This document shows positions 5,645 through 12,863 of a stretch of DNA of 12,863 nt, one piece after another. Source of the stretch: Bacteroidales bacterium Bact_23 (GTDB lineage: Bacteria; Bacteroidota; Bacteroidia; Bacteroidales; Lentimicrobiaceae); the NCBI GenBank assembly GCA_001603685.1, contig LUZO01000395.1, forward strand, positions 1 to 12,863, given 5' to 3'. Within the stretch, counting starts at the first letter, position 1, and each line of letters starts with the position of its first letter. A model generated the notes under the pieces. It searched no databases. It was not told the DNA's origin and worked only from the letters and a program-made list of their open reading frames with translations. A program made the position numbers and the translations under genes.

Positions 5645-6693
5645 AACAAGGGAATTTTCACTTCAAAAAAGGCATCGCCGGCTGTAATCTCAATCTTCTG
5701 GCCGGTAAGCAGCTCATAGCGTTGCTCCAGATTCTTCAGCCCGGTCTTCTCCGAAAAGGTGGACTCCTTAGGGTTTATGTTGTTCCTGACGGTGATGAAC
5801 TCTTCGCTGGCTTTTATCTCGATGATGAGGGGAGCGTCCTTCAGTGCGATGTTGTGTTTCAGCGCATTTTCAACGAGCTGCTGAAGGGCCAGCGGCGGCA
5901 GTTCGCGTTTCAGCGCCTCGCCGCTTACTTCGGTGATTACCTCCAGCGCACTGCCCATCCTCTCCTTGTGAAGGGCGGTAAATGCTTCGATAAACTCCAG
6001 CTCTTCCGACAGTTTGACCGTGGCTTTGTCCTTACTCTGAAGTACATAGCGGTACACATCGGTAAAGTTCTGGGTAAACTGCACGGCTGCTTCCGGTTCG
6101 TAGGTGATCATCGACTTCAGTACGCTCAGGCTGTTGAACAGAAAGTGGGGGTTCAGCTGTGCCTGCAGGGTATTGTAGTCGCTGGCCAGTTTCAGCGATT
6201 TCATCTCCTCAAGCTGACGGATGGATCTGATCCACTGGTCAATGATCCGCAGGGTGATGGACACCAGAATCAGGATGAAAGTAAAAATCAGGCCGAAAAG
6301 GATCATCATCTGCATCACCGGATTGGAGGAGAAAAGCGGTTCGTTGCCGGTAAGCGTTACCACTGCAATAACGATCAGGCCCAGAACCAGGCTCACTACC
6401 GCATGCAGGATGATGCGCAGGCTGATTTTCTCGGGAATGGGCAGGTAGCGTTCGGCAATATGGTCGAAAAATACATTTCCTTCGCTTATAATATTGAAAA
6501 CCAGTATGGTTTGCACATATTTAAGCTCGGGCAGTTCAATATTCCCTCCGCCGGCAAATCGCGAGGCAATGTACAGAAACAGCCATCCCGTGAGGCTAAC
6601 CATAGATATCCTCAGGAAGATGCTTTGCGCCGTATAGTCTGAAAGGCGACTGATGAAATGCAGGTTCGGATTGCCCATATAGCCGTGTGCCAT
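5641..6693 (-). CDS. LytS/YehU-type sensor histidine kinase
   Basis: This 350-residue membrane kinase belongs to the His_kinase/HATPase group typical of LytTR partners. Membrane segments are predicted around residues 24-45, 58-76 (weaker), 91-115 and 127-150. They are followed by a charged, probably coiled linker (152-172). The phospho-acceptor is His183 in LNPHFLFNSL. The ATP-binding domain has an N-box (LVENALKHN) and a G-box region (EKTGLKNLEQRYELL), and ends at the C-terminus. No large periplasmic sensor domain is present, so the signal may be sensed in or near the membrane. The start at 6693 is the longest reading; the ATG at 6678 is an alternative. It forms an operon with the LytTR regulator. 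The efflux operon lies upstream on the same strand after 275 bp, so co-regulation is possible but unproven. Confidence 0.92.
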   Translation of the reverse strand: MAHGYMGNPNLHFISRLSDYTAQSIFLRISMVSLTGWLFLYIASRFAGGGNIELPELKYVQTILVFNIISEGNVFFDHIAERYLPIPEKISLRIILHAVVSLVLGLIVIAVVTLTGNEPLFSSNPVMQMMILFGLIFTFILILVSITLRIIDQWIRSIRQLEEMKSLKLASDYNTLQAQLNPHFLFNSLSVLKSMITYEPEAAVQFTQNFTDVYRYVLQSKDKATVKLSEELEFIEAFTALHKERMGSALEVITEVSGEALKRELPPLALQQLVENALKHNIALKDAPLIIEIKASEEFITVRNNINPKESTFSEKTGLKNLEQRYELLTGQKIEITAGDAFFEVKIPLL

Positions 6694-6700
6694 TGCTGCT

Positions 6701-6708
6701 CAAATTTA
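6701..6708 (-). promoter_or_regulatory. Possible Bacteroidota -7 box before the kinase gene
   Basis: On the minus strand this reads TAAATTTG, a perfect match to the Bacteroidota -7 consensus TAnnTTTG. No TTTG -33 element is visible at the usual 19-21 base distance. It lies only 7 bases before the ATG at 6693. A start of transcription here would give a leaderless message, or a short leader for the ATG at 6678. An eight-base AT-rich match can occur by chance. Confidence 0.25.
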
Positions 6709-6853
6709 TGAAATTTCCTGATTTCCGGCGTTTCCTTTTATTTGATGATCTCTTTTTTTTATGATGCAGGCGCAAAAGATTTGCCTGACAGGCATACGCC
6801 TCTACCATAAACTGCTTTATGAATTGGGGTTACCTGCCTGTTATACGAATTGT

Positions 6854-6885
6854 ATTTACAAAATAGTCCAAACTGTTTTGTAAAT
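6854..6885. other. 14-bp-stem AT-rich hairpin downstream of the efflux operon
   Basis: ATTTACAAAATAGT (6854-6867) pairs with ACTGTTTTGTAAAT (6872-6885) around a CCAA loop, with a single T-G wobble and ten perfect outer pairs. It begins about 84 bp after the TolC-like gene stop codon on the minus strand. It lacks a GC-rich stem and a following T-tract, so it is not a classical terminator. Its right arm overlaps the start of the 58-bp repeat, so it may be part of that element or a regulator-binding palindrome. Confidence 0.6.
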
Positions 6886-6934
6886 TACAATCGTTGATGC
6901 CGGTGGTTAAAATATTCAGAACAATTGAGCGGAG
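6877..6934. repeat. 58-bp dispersed repeat, copy 2
   Basis: This is the gapless partner of 98-155, in the same orientation. The first 19 bases are identical and the later differences are all transitions (for example aatg/gatg, ccaa/ccgg, gtc/gtt and gaat/gaac). The flanks differ completely apart from local stem-forming potential. Copy 2 lies between two minus-strand operons, copy 1 upstream of a plus-strand gene. The family is not recognised. Confidence 0.7.
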
Positions 6935-6968
6935 CGAAAATTGGTCTGTTATATTTTTCCAATCGGTA

Positions 6969-8390
6969 TTATTCCTCAAACAACCTTCCGGTGGCCTTCA
7001 GCCAATCGGTTTCCTTGATTCTGAAATCGGTTTTTGCATCAATCACTTCGGTAAAGGCGTGTTGCCACTGGGTTTGAGCGATCAGCAGGTCGGTTATGGT
7101 GCCCATTCCCACTTCGTAATTGTCGCGGGAGATGCGCAGGTTTTCGGCAGCCTGTTCCAGCGCCTCCTTGCTCAGTTGTATGCGCTCGCCGGCCAGTTCA
7201 AGGTTCAGCCGTGCCTGTTCGGCTTCCAGTTGCATCAGCTTGCGGTATTTCGTCAGCTCCAGCTCCTTCATCTCCTTTTCGAGGCGGGCTACCTTTATCT
7301 TCTGCATCCCCTGTCCCCAGTGGAAGAGCGGAATTTTAAGCGAGGCAATCACATTGAACCCGGTGTTGTCGAAATCGGTTCCGGTGATTTCTATGCCTCC
7401 GATATGGCTGTACGATGCCTGAACGCCCGCCGTTGGCAGGTATTCGGAGCGTGCCATACGGATATTCTGGTCTTCCATGCTGATGCTTTTCTCGAGCAGG
7501 CGGTACTCGGGGCGTGCTGCCGGCGAAAAGGCCTGTCCGCTTCCGGCATCCGGGCGGTTTACCTCTATTACCGTATCGGTGGCGATAATCTGTGTGGCCG
7601 GTGGCAGTCCGGCTATTCGGCAAAGGTTCATCCGGCTCAGTTCGTAGCCGTTTCTGGCTTTCTGAAGGTTGAGCACCGCATTGTTGTACTCCACCTGCGC
7701 CTTCAGCAGGTCGTTGCGGCTGGCCATGCCCACTTCGGTGCTGTTGCGTGCCAGTTGTACCACCTCTTCCAGCATCTTTACCGCCTGATCCGCCAGCTTT
7801 ACCTTGCTTCCCACCGAAATAAAGGTCCAGTAGGCGTTATCGGCTTCCGCAATGATGGTTCCGCGCTTCAGGCTGATGTTTTCCGACGCCATTTCGGTGC
7901 CTATCTTCGCCATTTTGCTGCCTGCCGAAATCTTGCCTCCGGTATAAATAGGCTGTTCCAGGCCCACGCTTGCCATATAGGTTCCGCTGAGGTTTATCTC
8001 CAGCGGCATCCAGGCGTACATATTGAAGATCGGGTTGCCGTCGGGTCCTATAACCGGGTTTCCGCTGATGGGATGGATTAACAGGTTGGGCTCGAGCTGG
8101 CCGGTAGTGAGGTTGGGAACCATCGTGGGGAGTATCATCTCCATCTCAAAGTTCTTGCTCATATACAACCCGGTGCCTGAAGCCGACAGCGAAGGCAGGC
8201 GGTAGGTGCGGGCCAGCGATAACTGCCGTCTGGCCTGCTCGGCCTGAATGCCGGCAATTTTCAGATCCTCATTTTTCTCGATGGCCATTTTGCGGCATTG
8301 TTCCAGGCTCAGTTGCTGCTGAGCGTTTGCCCGGAAGGAGAGAGCAATTAGCAATGCCAGTACAGGTATGGTGATTGTCAGCTTGTTCAT
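6969..8390 (-). CDS. TolC-like outer membrane efflux channel
   Basis: This 473-residue protein has a clear signal peptide (MNKLTITIPVLALLIALSF, cleavage likely after ANA near residue 23). It shows two rounds of the outer-membrane efflux protein pattern: LSLEQCRKMAIEKNEDLKIA near the start of the mature protein, long amphipathic helices (IAEADNAYWTFISVGSKVKL and AEQARLNLELAGERIQLSKE), and beta-strand segments such as GASYMASVGLEQPIYTGG-like stretches between them. The family forms a trimeric channel through the outer membrane and periplasm. It is the last gene of the efflux operon; its ATG overlaps the RND stop codon in ATGA. Length is normal and no damage is seen. The substrate cannot be predicted from sequence. 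Confidence 0.92.
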   Translation of the reverse strand: MNKLTITIPVLALLIALSFRANAQQQLSLEQCRKMAIEKNEDLKIAGIQAEQARRQLSLARTYRLPSLSASGTGLYMSKNFEMEMILPTMVPNLTTGQLEPNLLIHPISGNPVIGPDGNPIFNMYAWMPLEINLSGTYMASVGLEQPIYTGGKISAGSKMAKIGTEMASENISLKRGTIIAEADNAYWTFISVGSKVKLADQAVKMLEEVVQLARNSTEVGMASRNDLLKAQVEYNNAVLNLQKARNGYELSRMNLCRIAGLPPATQIIATDTVIEVNRPDAGSGQAFSPAARPEYRLLEKSISMEDQNIRMARSEYLPTAGVQASYSHIGGIEITGTDFDNTGFNVIASLKIPLFHWGQGMQKIKVARLEKEMKELELTKYRKLMQLEAEQARLNLELAGERIQLSKEALEQAAENLRISRDNYEVGMGTITDLLIAQTQWQHAFTEVIDAKTDFRIKETDWLKATGRLFEE

Positions 8391-11300
8391 GAGGCTAAAT
8401 CGTTATTGGTTGAGCTAATTCTGAAGGCTTTCACCCCGTAAAAAGTGGCGTAAAGTACCGGAACGAACACCAGGGTAATGAGGGTTCCTATAAGCAGTCC
8501 GCTGATGATGGCCACAGCCATGCTCCCGTACATGGGGTCGGTAAGCAGGGGTACCATTCCCATAATGGTGGTGATGGAGGCCAGCAGAACGGGGCGGGTT
8601 CTCGAGATGGTTGCATCCACCAGCGCCCGGTTCTTCTCCATTCCTTCGGCAATCAGGCTTTCGGTCTGGTCTATCAGTACAATGGCGTTTTTCACAATCA
8701 TCCCCATCAGCCCGAATGAGCCGATGATTGCCATAAAGGTAAAGGGCTGCCCGGCGAGGATCATTCCCGGTACGATTCCGATAAAGGCCATGGGGATGCA
8801 CATCAGGATAATGATGGGTTTTCTGAAATCGTTGAACAGCAGAATAAGCGTAAGGATGATGAGCAGTATGGAAATGGGCAGATAGCTGAAAATGTTGGTA
8901 AGCGCCTCGTTCTGAAGCTGATGCTCGCCTACCCACTCCATTTTGTAGCCGGGAGGCAGCGGAATGGCTTCGATCTCCTTTTTGCTGGTATTTCGTACCA
9001 GGGCGGGGCTGTAACCATCTAACGGCTCGCACTGCACCTGAATGGCGCGCCGGCCTCCGTTGCGCCTTACCACCGGCTCCTGCCAGTCGAGGTTGATGCC
9101 TGAGGTTACCGCTCCCATGGGAACCGGCCGCACCAGCTGGTCGATGATATCGTCGGGAGTGGTGATGCCCATCATGATTCCGCGCAGGGCCTGCTCATCG
9201 ATTCCCGAAACATCGGGCAGCATATTCCAGACGGGAATCTCTTCAGGCGTGCTGATGCGAGAGCCGTCGGGATTGCGCAGTTTCAGCACAATGCCAACCC
9301 GTGTCTGCCCGTCGTCGTATTCGCCGATGGGAAGGCCGTCGGTGGCGGTGAGCAGGGCGTTACTCACATCCTGACGGGTGGTTCCCGAACGCCTGGCCGC
9401 CTGCTGGGCATAGCTGGCCACGAGCGCTTCGCCAACCGGTTCCCAGTCATCCTCAAGGGTATATTGGTCAATATAGGGGTTTCGCCTGAAGATCTCCTTT
9501 GCCTGATTGCTCAGCGAACGCAGCACCGCCGGATCGGGCCCTGAAAATTCGGCTTCCACCGTATGTGAGGCTTTGATGGAGAGGTTGTACTTGCGGATGC
9601 GGGTGCGTGCATCGGGGAAGTTGGTATGCAGATAGTCGGCAATCTGCGGCTTCATCCTGATCATGGTTTCGTAGTCGTCGAAATTCACAATCAGCTCGCC
9701 GTAGTTGTCGCCCGCTTCGCCCATCGGCCTTACAAGGCAGTAGCGGGTGGGGGTCTGCCCGTGGCTGGAAGCCACCATCTGCACCCCTTCAAGGGATTTC
9801 AGATAATCGGTAATTGTATGCAGGTCGTCAATCACCTTGCCGGGGCTGGAGCTGACCGGAAGGCGGTATTCGATATACGCCTGGCCGTAGTTGAAATCGG
9901 GAAAGAACGACTTTTTGATGTTTCCGAAGTTGAGGATGGCAATGCCGAGCAGCAGCATCGCCACAATCAGGGTTACGGTTTTGTACCGGAGCAGCCTCTC
10001 CAGCAGCCGCCTGAACATCAGGTAGGCTTTGCTCTGGAACAGCTCCTGCTTTTCGCCTTCGGGCACGGGTTTCAGCCATTTGGCGGCGAAAAGCGGCACC
10101 TGCGTCATGGCCAGTAACCAGCTGATAAACAGCGATATGCAGAGAACTACAAAGAGGTCGCGGGCATAGGTTCCGGCGGCATCTTTCGACAGATAAACGG
10201 GGAAGAACGCAATTACGGCGATGAATGTCGCCCCGATCAGCGGCCAGGCCGTTCGCCTTGCCGGGTCAATCAGCGATTTCATCCGCGGCACACCCCGTTT
10301 GGTATCTACAAGAATTCCGTCGAGTACCACTATGGCGTTGTCAACCAGCATTCCCATGGCTACGATGAAAGCGCCCACCGAAATGCGCTGCAGGGTTCCG
10401 CCGGTGGCAAGCAGAATGGGGAAGGTGGCAAGTACCGTAAGCAGCAGCCCGGCTCCGATAATCAGCCCGCTGCGAAGCCCCATGCTGATCATCAAAACCA
10501 GAATAACGATGGCGACCGATTCTATCAGGTTAATGATAAATCCGTTGATGGAGCTCTTTACCAGTTCGGGCTGGAAAAATACCTTCTCGAATTTGTAGCC
10601 CGCCGGGATGTTGTATTGTAGTTCCTCCAGGCGCTTTTCCACCCTTTTTCCCACCTCAATGATGTTTTCGCCCGACTCCATGGAGAGAGCGATGCCGATG
10701 GCTTTCCGGTTGTCAATATACATGGTGTTGCGCATCGGCTCGGCATAGGCATCCCTAACCGTGGCAATATCCGACAATTTGAAGATGTTCCCTTTCACTC
10801 CCTTTACCAGGGTGTTGGCCACATCTTCCGTGTTCTTTATCCTGCCGTCAACCCTTAGGTTCAGGCGCTGGTCGCCCGCTTCGAGCGCTCCGGGATAAAC
10901 GGTGGCGTTCTGTCCGCTTACGGCAGCCATCACCTGCAATGGATATACGCCCAGTTCGCCCATCCCCGAAGGGGTGAATACGATTTCGGTAATCGGTTCC
11001 TGCTCCCCGAAAATCTCAACCCTTGCCACTCCTTTTACGGCGAGCATTTCGCGCTGGATGTAGCGGGCCATCTCATTCATTTCGCGGTACGAATAGCCGT
11101 CGGCGGTCATGGCGTAGAACATCCCGTACACATCGCCGAAGTCATCGAACACCATGGGCGCCTGCGCTCCCTGTGGCAGTTTGGGGATTACTTCGGTCAT
11201 GCGGCGCCTCAGGTAATCCCAGCGCTGCTCAATCTCGCCCTGCGGCACGGAGAGTTCGAGCATAACCGATACAATGGAGAGGTTGGCCATGGATTTGGAG

Positions 11301-11542
11301 CGGATGTTGTCCACATTGGCCATGGTGTTCAGCTCCTCTTCTATCACATTGGTTACCTGCATCTCCACCTCGTGGGCGGTGGCACCCGGATAAACTGTAA
11401 CAATCTGGCTCATCATCACCACAATCTCGGGGTCCTCCAGCTTGCTGATGTTGATATAGGCAAGTACGCCGCCAACAATCATCGCAAAGAAGATAAAGTT
11501 GAAAGCCGCCTTCCTTTTGAAGGTCATTTCAGTGATGTTCAT
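8387..11542 (-). CDS. RND-family efflux pump, inner-membrane permease
   Basis: This 1051-residue protein has the usual length and duplicated plan of AcrB-like RND pumps: a transmembrane helix at about 12-30, a periplasmic porter/docking domain, helices at about 335-480, a helix at about 525-543, a second periplasmic domain, and a final helix bundle at about 870-1040. Proton-relay residues are recognisable: Asp401 in GMLVDNAIV corresponds to the first Asp of the AcrB TM4 pair, the second is Asn402, and Lys951 in GMIVKNAIV matches the TM10 lysine. These point to a proton-driven drug or amphiphile exporter rather than a CzcA metal pump, though substrate is uncertain. Its ATG overlaps the adaptor stop codon as TAATG, and its stop overlaps the channel gene, so all three are translationally coupled. 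Confidence 0.94.
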   Translation of the reverse strand: MNITEMTFKRKAAFNFIFFAMIVGGVLAYINISKLEDPEIVVMMSQIVTVYPGATAHEVEMQVTNVIEEELNTMANVDNIRSKSMANLSIVSVMLELSVPQGEIEQRWDYLRRRMTEVIPKLPQGAQAPMVFDDFGDVYGMFYAMTADGYSYREMNEMARYIQREMLAVKGVARVEIFGEQEPITEIVFTPSGMGELGVYPLQVMAAVSGQNATVYPGALEAGDQRLNLRVDGRIKNTEDVANTLVKGVKGNIFKLSDIATVRDAYAEPMRNTMYIDNRKAIGIALSMESGENIIEVGKRVEKRLEELQYNIPAGYKFEKVFFQPELVKSSINGFIINLIESVAIVILVLMISMGLRSGLIIGAGLLLTVLATFPILLATGGTLQRISVGAFIVAMGMLVDNAIVVLDGILVDTKRGVPRMKSLIDPARRTAWPLIGATFIAVIAFFPVYLSKDAAGTYARDLFVVLCISLFISWLLAMTQVPLFAAKWLKPVPEGEKQELFQSKAYLMFRRLLERLLRYKTVTLIVAMLLLGIAILNFGNIKKSFFPDFNYGQAYIEYRLPVSSSPGKVIDDLHTITDYLKSLEGVQMVASSHGQTPTRYCLVRPMGEAGDNYGELIVNFDDYETMIRMKPQIADYLHTNFPDARTRIRKYNLSIKASHTVEAEFSGPDPAVLRSLSNQAKEIFRRNPYIDQYTLEDDWEPVGEALVASYAQQAARRSGTTRQDVSNALLTATDGLPIGEYDDGQTRVGIVLKLRNPDGSRISTPEEIPVWNMLPDVSGIDEQALRGIMMGITTPDDIIDQLVRPVPMGAVTSGINLDWQEPVVRRNGGRRAIQVQCEPLDGYSPALVRNTSKKEIEAIPLPPGYKMEWVGEHQLQNEALTNIFSYLPISILLIILTLILLFNDFRKPIIILMCIPMAFIGIVPGMILAGQPFTFMAIIGSFGLMGMIVKNAIVLIDQTESLIAEGMEKNRALVDATISRTRPVLLASITTIMGMVPLLTDPMYGSMAVAIISGLLIGTLITLVFVPVLYATFYGVKAFRISSTNNDLAS

Positions 11543-12612
11543 TACAAGAGTCCTCCCACATTGGTTGATGCGATGGCTTCAACGGGTTTTACCTTCTGAT
11601 TTTCATCGAGCATGCCAACCCCGGCCACCACAACCTGGTCGCCGGGTTTCAGGCCGCTGTCAATCCGTATCCTGCCTTTCTGAGCAAGTTTTCCTGGAAC
11701 CACTTCGCGGCTTACCACCGTCTGGCTGTCGGGCTGATAGATCCACACAAAACTCTTCTCATCTCTCGTGAAAAGTGCCGTGAGCGGAATGCAGCTCTGC
11801 GGGCCGCTGTTGTTGTGGTATCTGATGTTTACCTGAACATCCATTCCGGGCGAGAGATCGGAACGCGCACCCGAACCCAGGGCAAGCTGCAGCTTGTAAA
11901 GCTGGTTCTGATTTGCCTTTTTGCTGAAACTGAGCAGCTTAAGGTCGAATGTCTTGCCGGGCATAAAGGGCTGAACCGCACTGAATGAGATGATGTCGTC
12001 CTTCAGCAGATAGAGCGAAACGGGAATATCCACCTCCACCTGATAGTGTCCCACATCCAGCAGGGTGGCTACCGGCATTCCGGCGTCAATCAGCTCATTC
12101 ACCCTGAAGTTTACCTTCTGGATATAGCCCGACGATGGTGCCAGCAAGCGGGTGTCGTTGAGCTGGTCTTTGGCATGCTTCAGTTGAGCCGAAACCATGC
12201 GTTCGCCGGTTTTGGCCTTGTCGTAATCGTTGTCGGCAACACTCTGCCGTTTGTACAGCTCCTCCACGCGGTCAACCTCTGCCTTTACCTGGTCGTACTG
12301 CGCCTGTGCCGCCTGAAGCTGAATCTCATAATCGCGCGAATCCATCCGGGCAATCAGCTGGCCGGCCTGCACAAAATCGCCCTCTTTTACGGCAATCTGG
12401 GCAATGGGCCCCGCCACCCTGAATGCCAGATTGATCTCACCGGCCTCCTTTATGGAGCCGGGAAAACTCTTTTCAAGCACTGAATCGGCCGAAGTTACCG
12501 TTTCCAGTTTTACCGACCTGATAATCTTCTCCGCCTGCTTCTGATTGCCGTTGCATCCGGCAAGCACAAAAACAGCCAGACTGATAACTGCAAAATATCT
12601 GAATGGTTTCAT
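11542..12612 (-). CDS. RND efflux periplasmic adaptor lipoprotein (HlyD/AcrA-like)
   Basis: This 356-residue membrane-fusion protein begins with a lipoprotein signal, MKPFRYFAVISLAVFVLAGC, with the lipidated Cys at residue 20, which supports the chosen start. A barrel-sandwich (lipoyl-like) half-motif follows (GPIAQIAVKEGDFVQAGQLI, about 68-87). A coiled-coil hairpin of about 50-60 residues comes next, rich in Gln, Lys and Glu (QAAQAQYDQVKAEVDRVEEL). The second half-motif is near LLAPSSGYIQKV, followed by beta-barrel and membrane-proximal domains. It should link the RND pump to the TolC-like channel. It is the first gene of the operon. The upstream 250 bp contain no divergent or leading regulator gene, and the sequence ends there, so local regulation cannot be judged. 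Confidence 0.93.
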   Translation of the reverse strand: MKPFRYFAVISLAVFVLAGCNGNQKQAEKIIRSVKLETVTSADSVLEKSFPGSIKEAGEINLAFRVAGPIAQIAVKEGDFVQAGQLIARMDSRDYEIQLQAAQAQYDQVKAEVDRVEELYKRQSVADNDYDKAKTGERMVSAQLKHAKDQLNDTRLLAPSSGYIQKVNFRVNELIDAGMPVATLLDVGHYQVEVDIPVSLYLLKDDIISFSAVQPFMPGKTFDLKLLSFSKKANQNQLYKLQLALGSGARSDLSPGMDVQVNIRYHNNSGPQSCIPLTALFTRDEKSFVWIYQPDSQTVVSREVVPGKLAQKGRIRIDSGLKPGDQVVVAGVGMLDENQKVKPVEAIASTNVGGLL

Positions 12613-12843
12613 GATAAAAGGGTTGTTTTTTTGATGTTTTAGCGTAAAATTAGAGGTACGCCGCCGCTTTTTCCCTGATAAATTGCGTGAAGTGATGAAA
12701 ATGGCGACTGAAGTGAAGAAGGAGGAAAAAGATATTATGAGCTTAGATTGAAAATGCTTTTTTTAGAAGCCAATTATGAATTATGAATGGGAATTAAGGG
12801 CTAACGCCTATGTTGCTAATTATCAATTGCCCATGATCAACTA
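12613..12843. other. AT-rich spacer upstream of the efflux operon
   Basis: No gene is seen. The promoter of the efflux operon should be here on the minus strand. A weak TAATTTTA match to the -7 consensus occurs in the ctaattttac stretch near 12637-12646, without a convincing -33 element. Beyond about 12770 the sequence turns into AT-rich filler built of words such as attatgaattatgaat and attatcaattgcccat, a style frequent in Bacteroidota spacers. Confidence 0.5.
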
Positions 12844-12863
12844 CTGTCTCTTATACACATCTC
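12844..12863. other. Nextera (Tn5 mosaic-end) adapter sequence at the contig end
   Basis: CTGTCTCTTATACACATCT (12844-12862) is exactly the 19-base Tn5 mosaic end used in Nextera/tagmentation libraries, read outward. The extra final C agrees with the next base of a standard Nextera read-through. It ends precisely at the edge of the window. This is untrimmed library adapter, not genomic DNA, so the true sequence ends at about 12843. Confidence 0.95.

Larger units (their letters stand above)
6694..6968. other. 275-bp spacer between kinase and efflux operon
   Basis: No gene is seen. From left to right it holds a TAAATTTG box on the minus strand (6701-6708), the short palindrome TGCCTG-A-CAGGCA (6782-6794), a 14-bp-stem hairpin (6854-6885) and copy 2 of the 58-bp repeat (6877-6934). 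Any terminator for the efflux operon or promoter for the kinase operon must lie here. Confidence 0.6.

Noticed and set aside
4967..6642. Plus-strand open frames of 250 and 306 residues
   Set aside because: They mirror the response regulator and histidine kinase genes, which have full domain motifs on the other strand.
6782..6794. TGCCTG-A-CAGGCA palindrome as an operator
   Set aside because: It has only 6-bp arms and no second copy in the window; too little to assign a function.
6894..8081. 395-residue open frame on the plus strand
   Set aside because: It is antisense to the TolC-like gene, is rich in His, Leu and Gln as expected of a reversed frame, and has no family resemblance.
12844..12863. 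End of a Tn5 transposon
   Set aside because: It matches the engineered mosaic end exactly, sits at the very edge of the sequence and has no transposase or outer-end partner; library adapter explains it fully.

Overview
The window looks like chromosomal DNA from a member of the Bacteroidota, probably an environmental Bacteroidales or Marinilabiliales relative; this is an inference, not a search result. The reasons are the gene families (an exported tricorn-type protease, a LytS/LytTR two-component pair, an adaptor-RND-TolC efflux operon with a lipoprotein adaptor), start codons without Shine-Dalgarno motifs, moderately GC-rich genes separated by AT-rich spacers, and spacers packed with short dispersed repeats. 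All six genes are intact, with no frameshifts, and no tRNA, rRNA, CRISPR array or insertion sequence was seen.

Layout. 1-590 is a non-coding leader holding a 58-bp dispersed repeat, a 70-bp direct repeat present twice 105 bp apart, a 14-bp perfect palindrome and a 3x7-bp microsatellite. 591-3869 (+) encodes a 1092-residue secreted tricorn/S41 protease. 3870-4846 is a 977-bp gap between converging genes. It is a mosaic of a strong terminator-like hairpin, heptamer microsatellites, GC-rich palindromes, a paired 21-bp element and, against the next gene, an array of nine small hairpins. 4847-6693 (-) is a LytS-type histidine kinase and LytTR response regulator, coupled by an ATGA overlap. 6694-6968 is a spacer with a 14-bp-stem hairpin and the second copy of the 58-bp repeat. 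6969-12612 (-) is a tripartite efflux operon (adaptor, RND pump, TolC-like channel) with stop/start overlaps at both junctions. 12613-12863 is AT-rich spacer ending in 20 bases of Nextera (Tn5 mosaic-end) adapter, so the right edge is an artefact.

How the genes fit together. The three efflux genes would make one envelope-spanning pump. The two-component genes follow on the same strand and may be regulated with it or may regulate it; that is inference from position. The protease is transcribed toward them and looks functionally separate.

The most unusual element is the hairpin array at 4629-4845. Its stems differ in sequence but keep pairing through paired changes, its units recur mostly every 21 bp, and its last linker supplies the stop codon of the response regulator. 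It would be transcribed as the 3' UTR of the kinase/regulator message.
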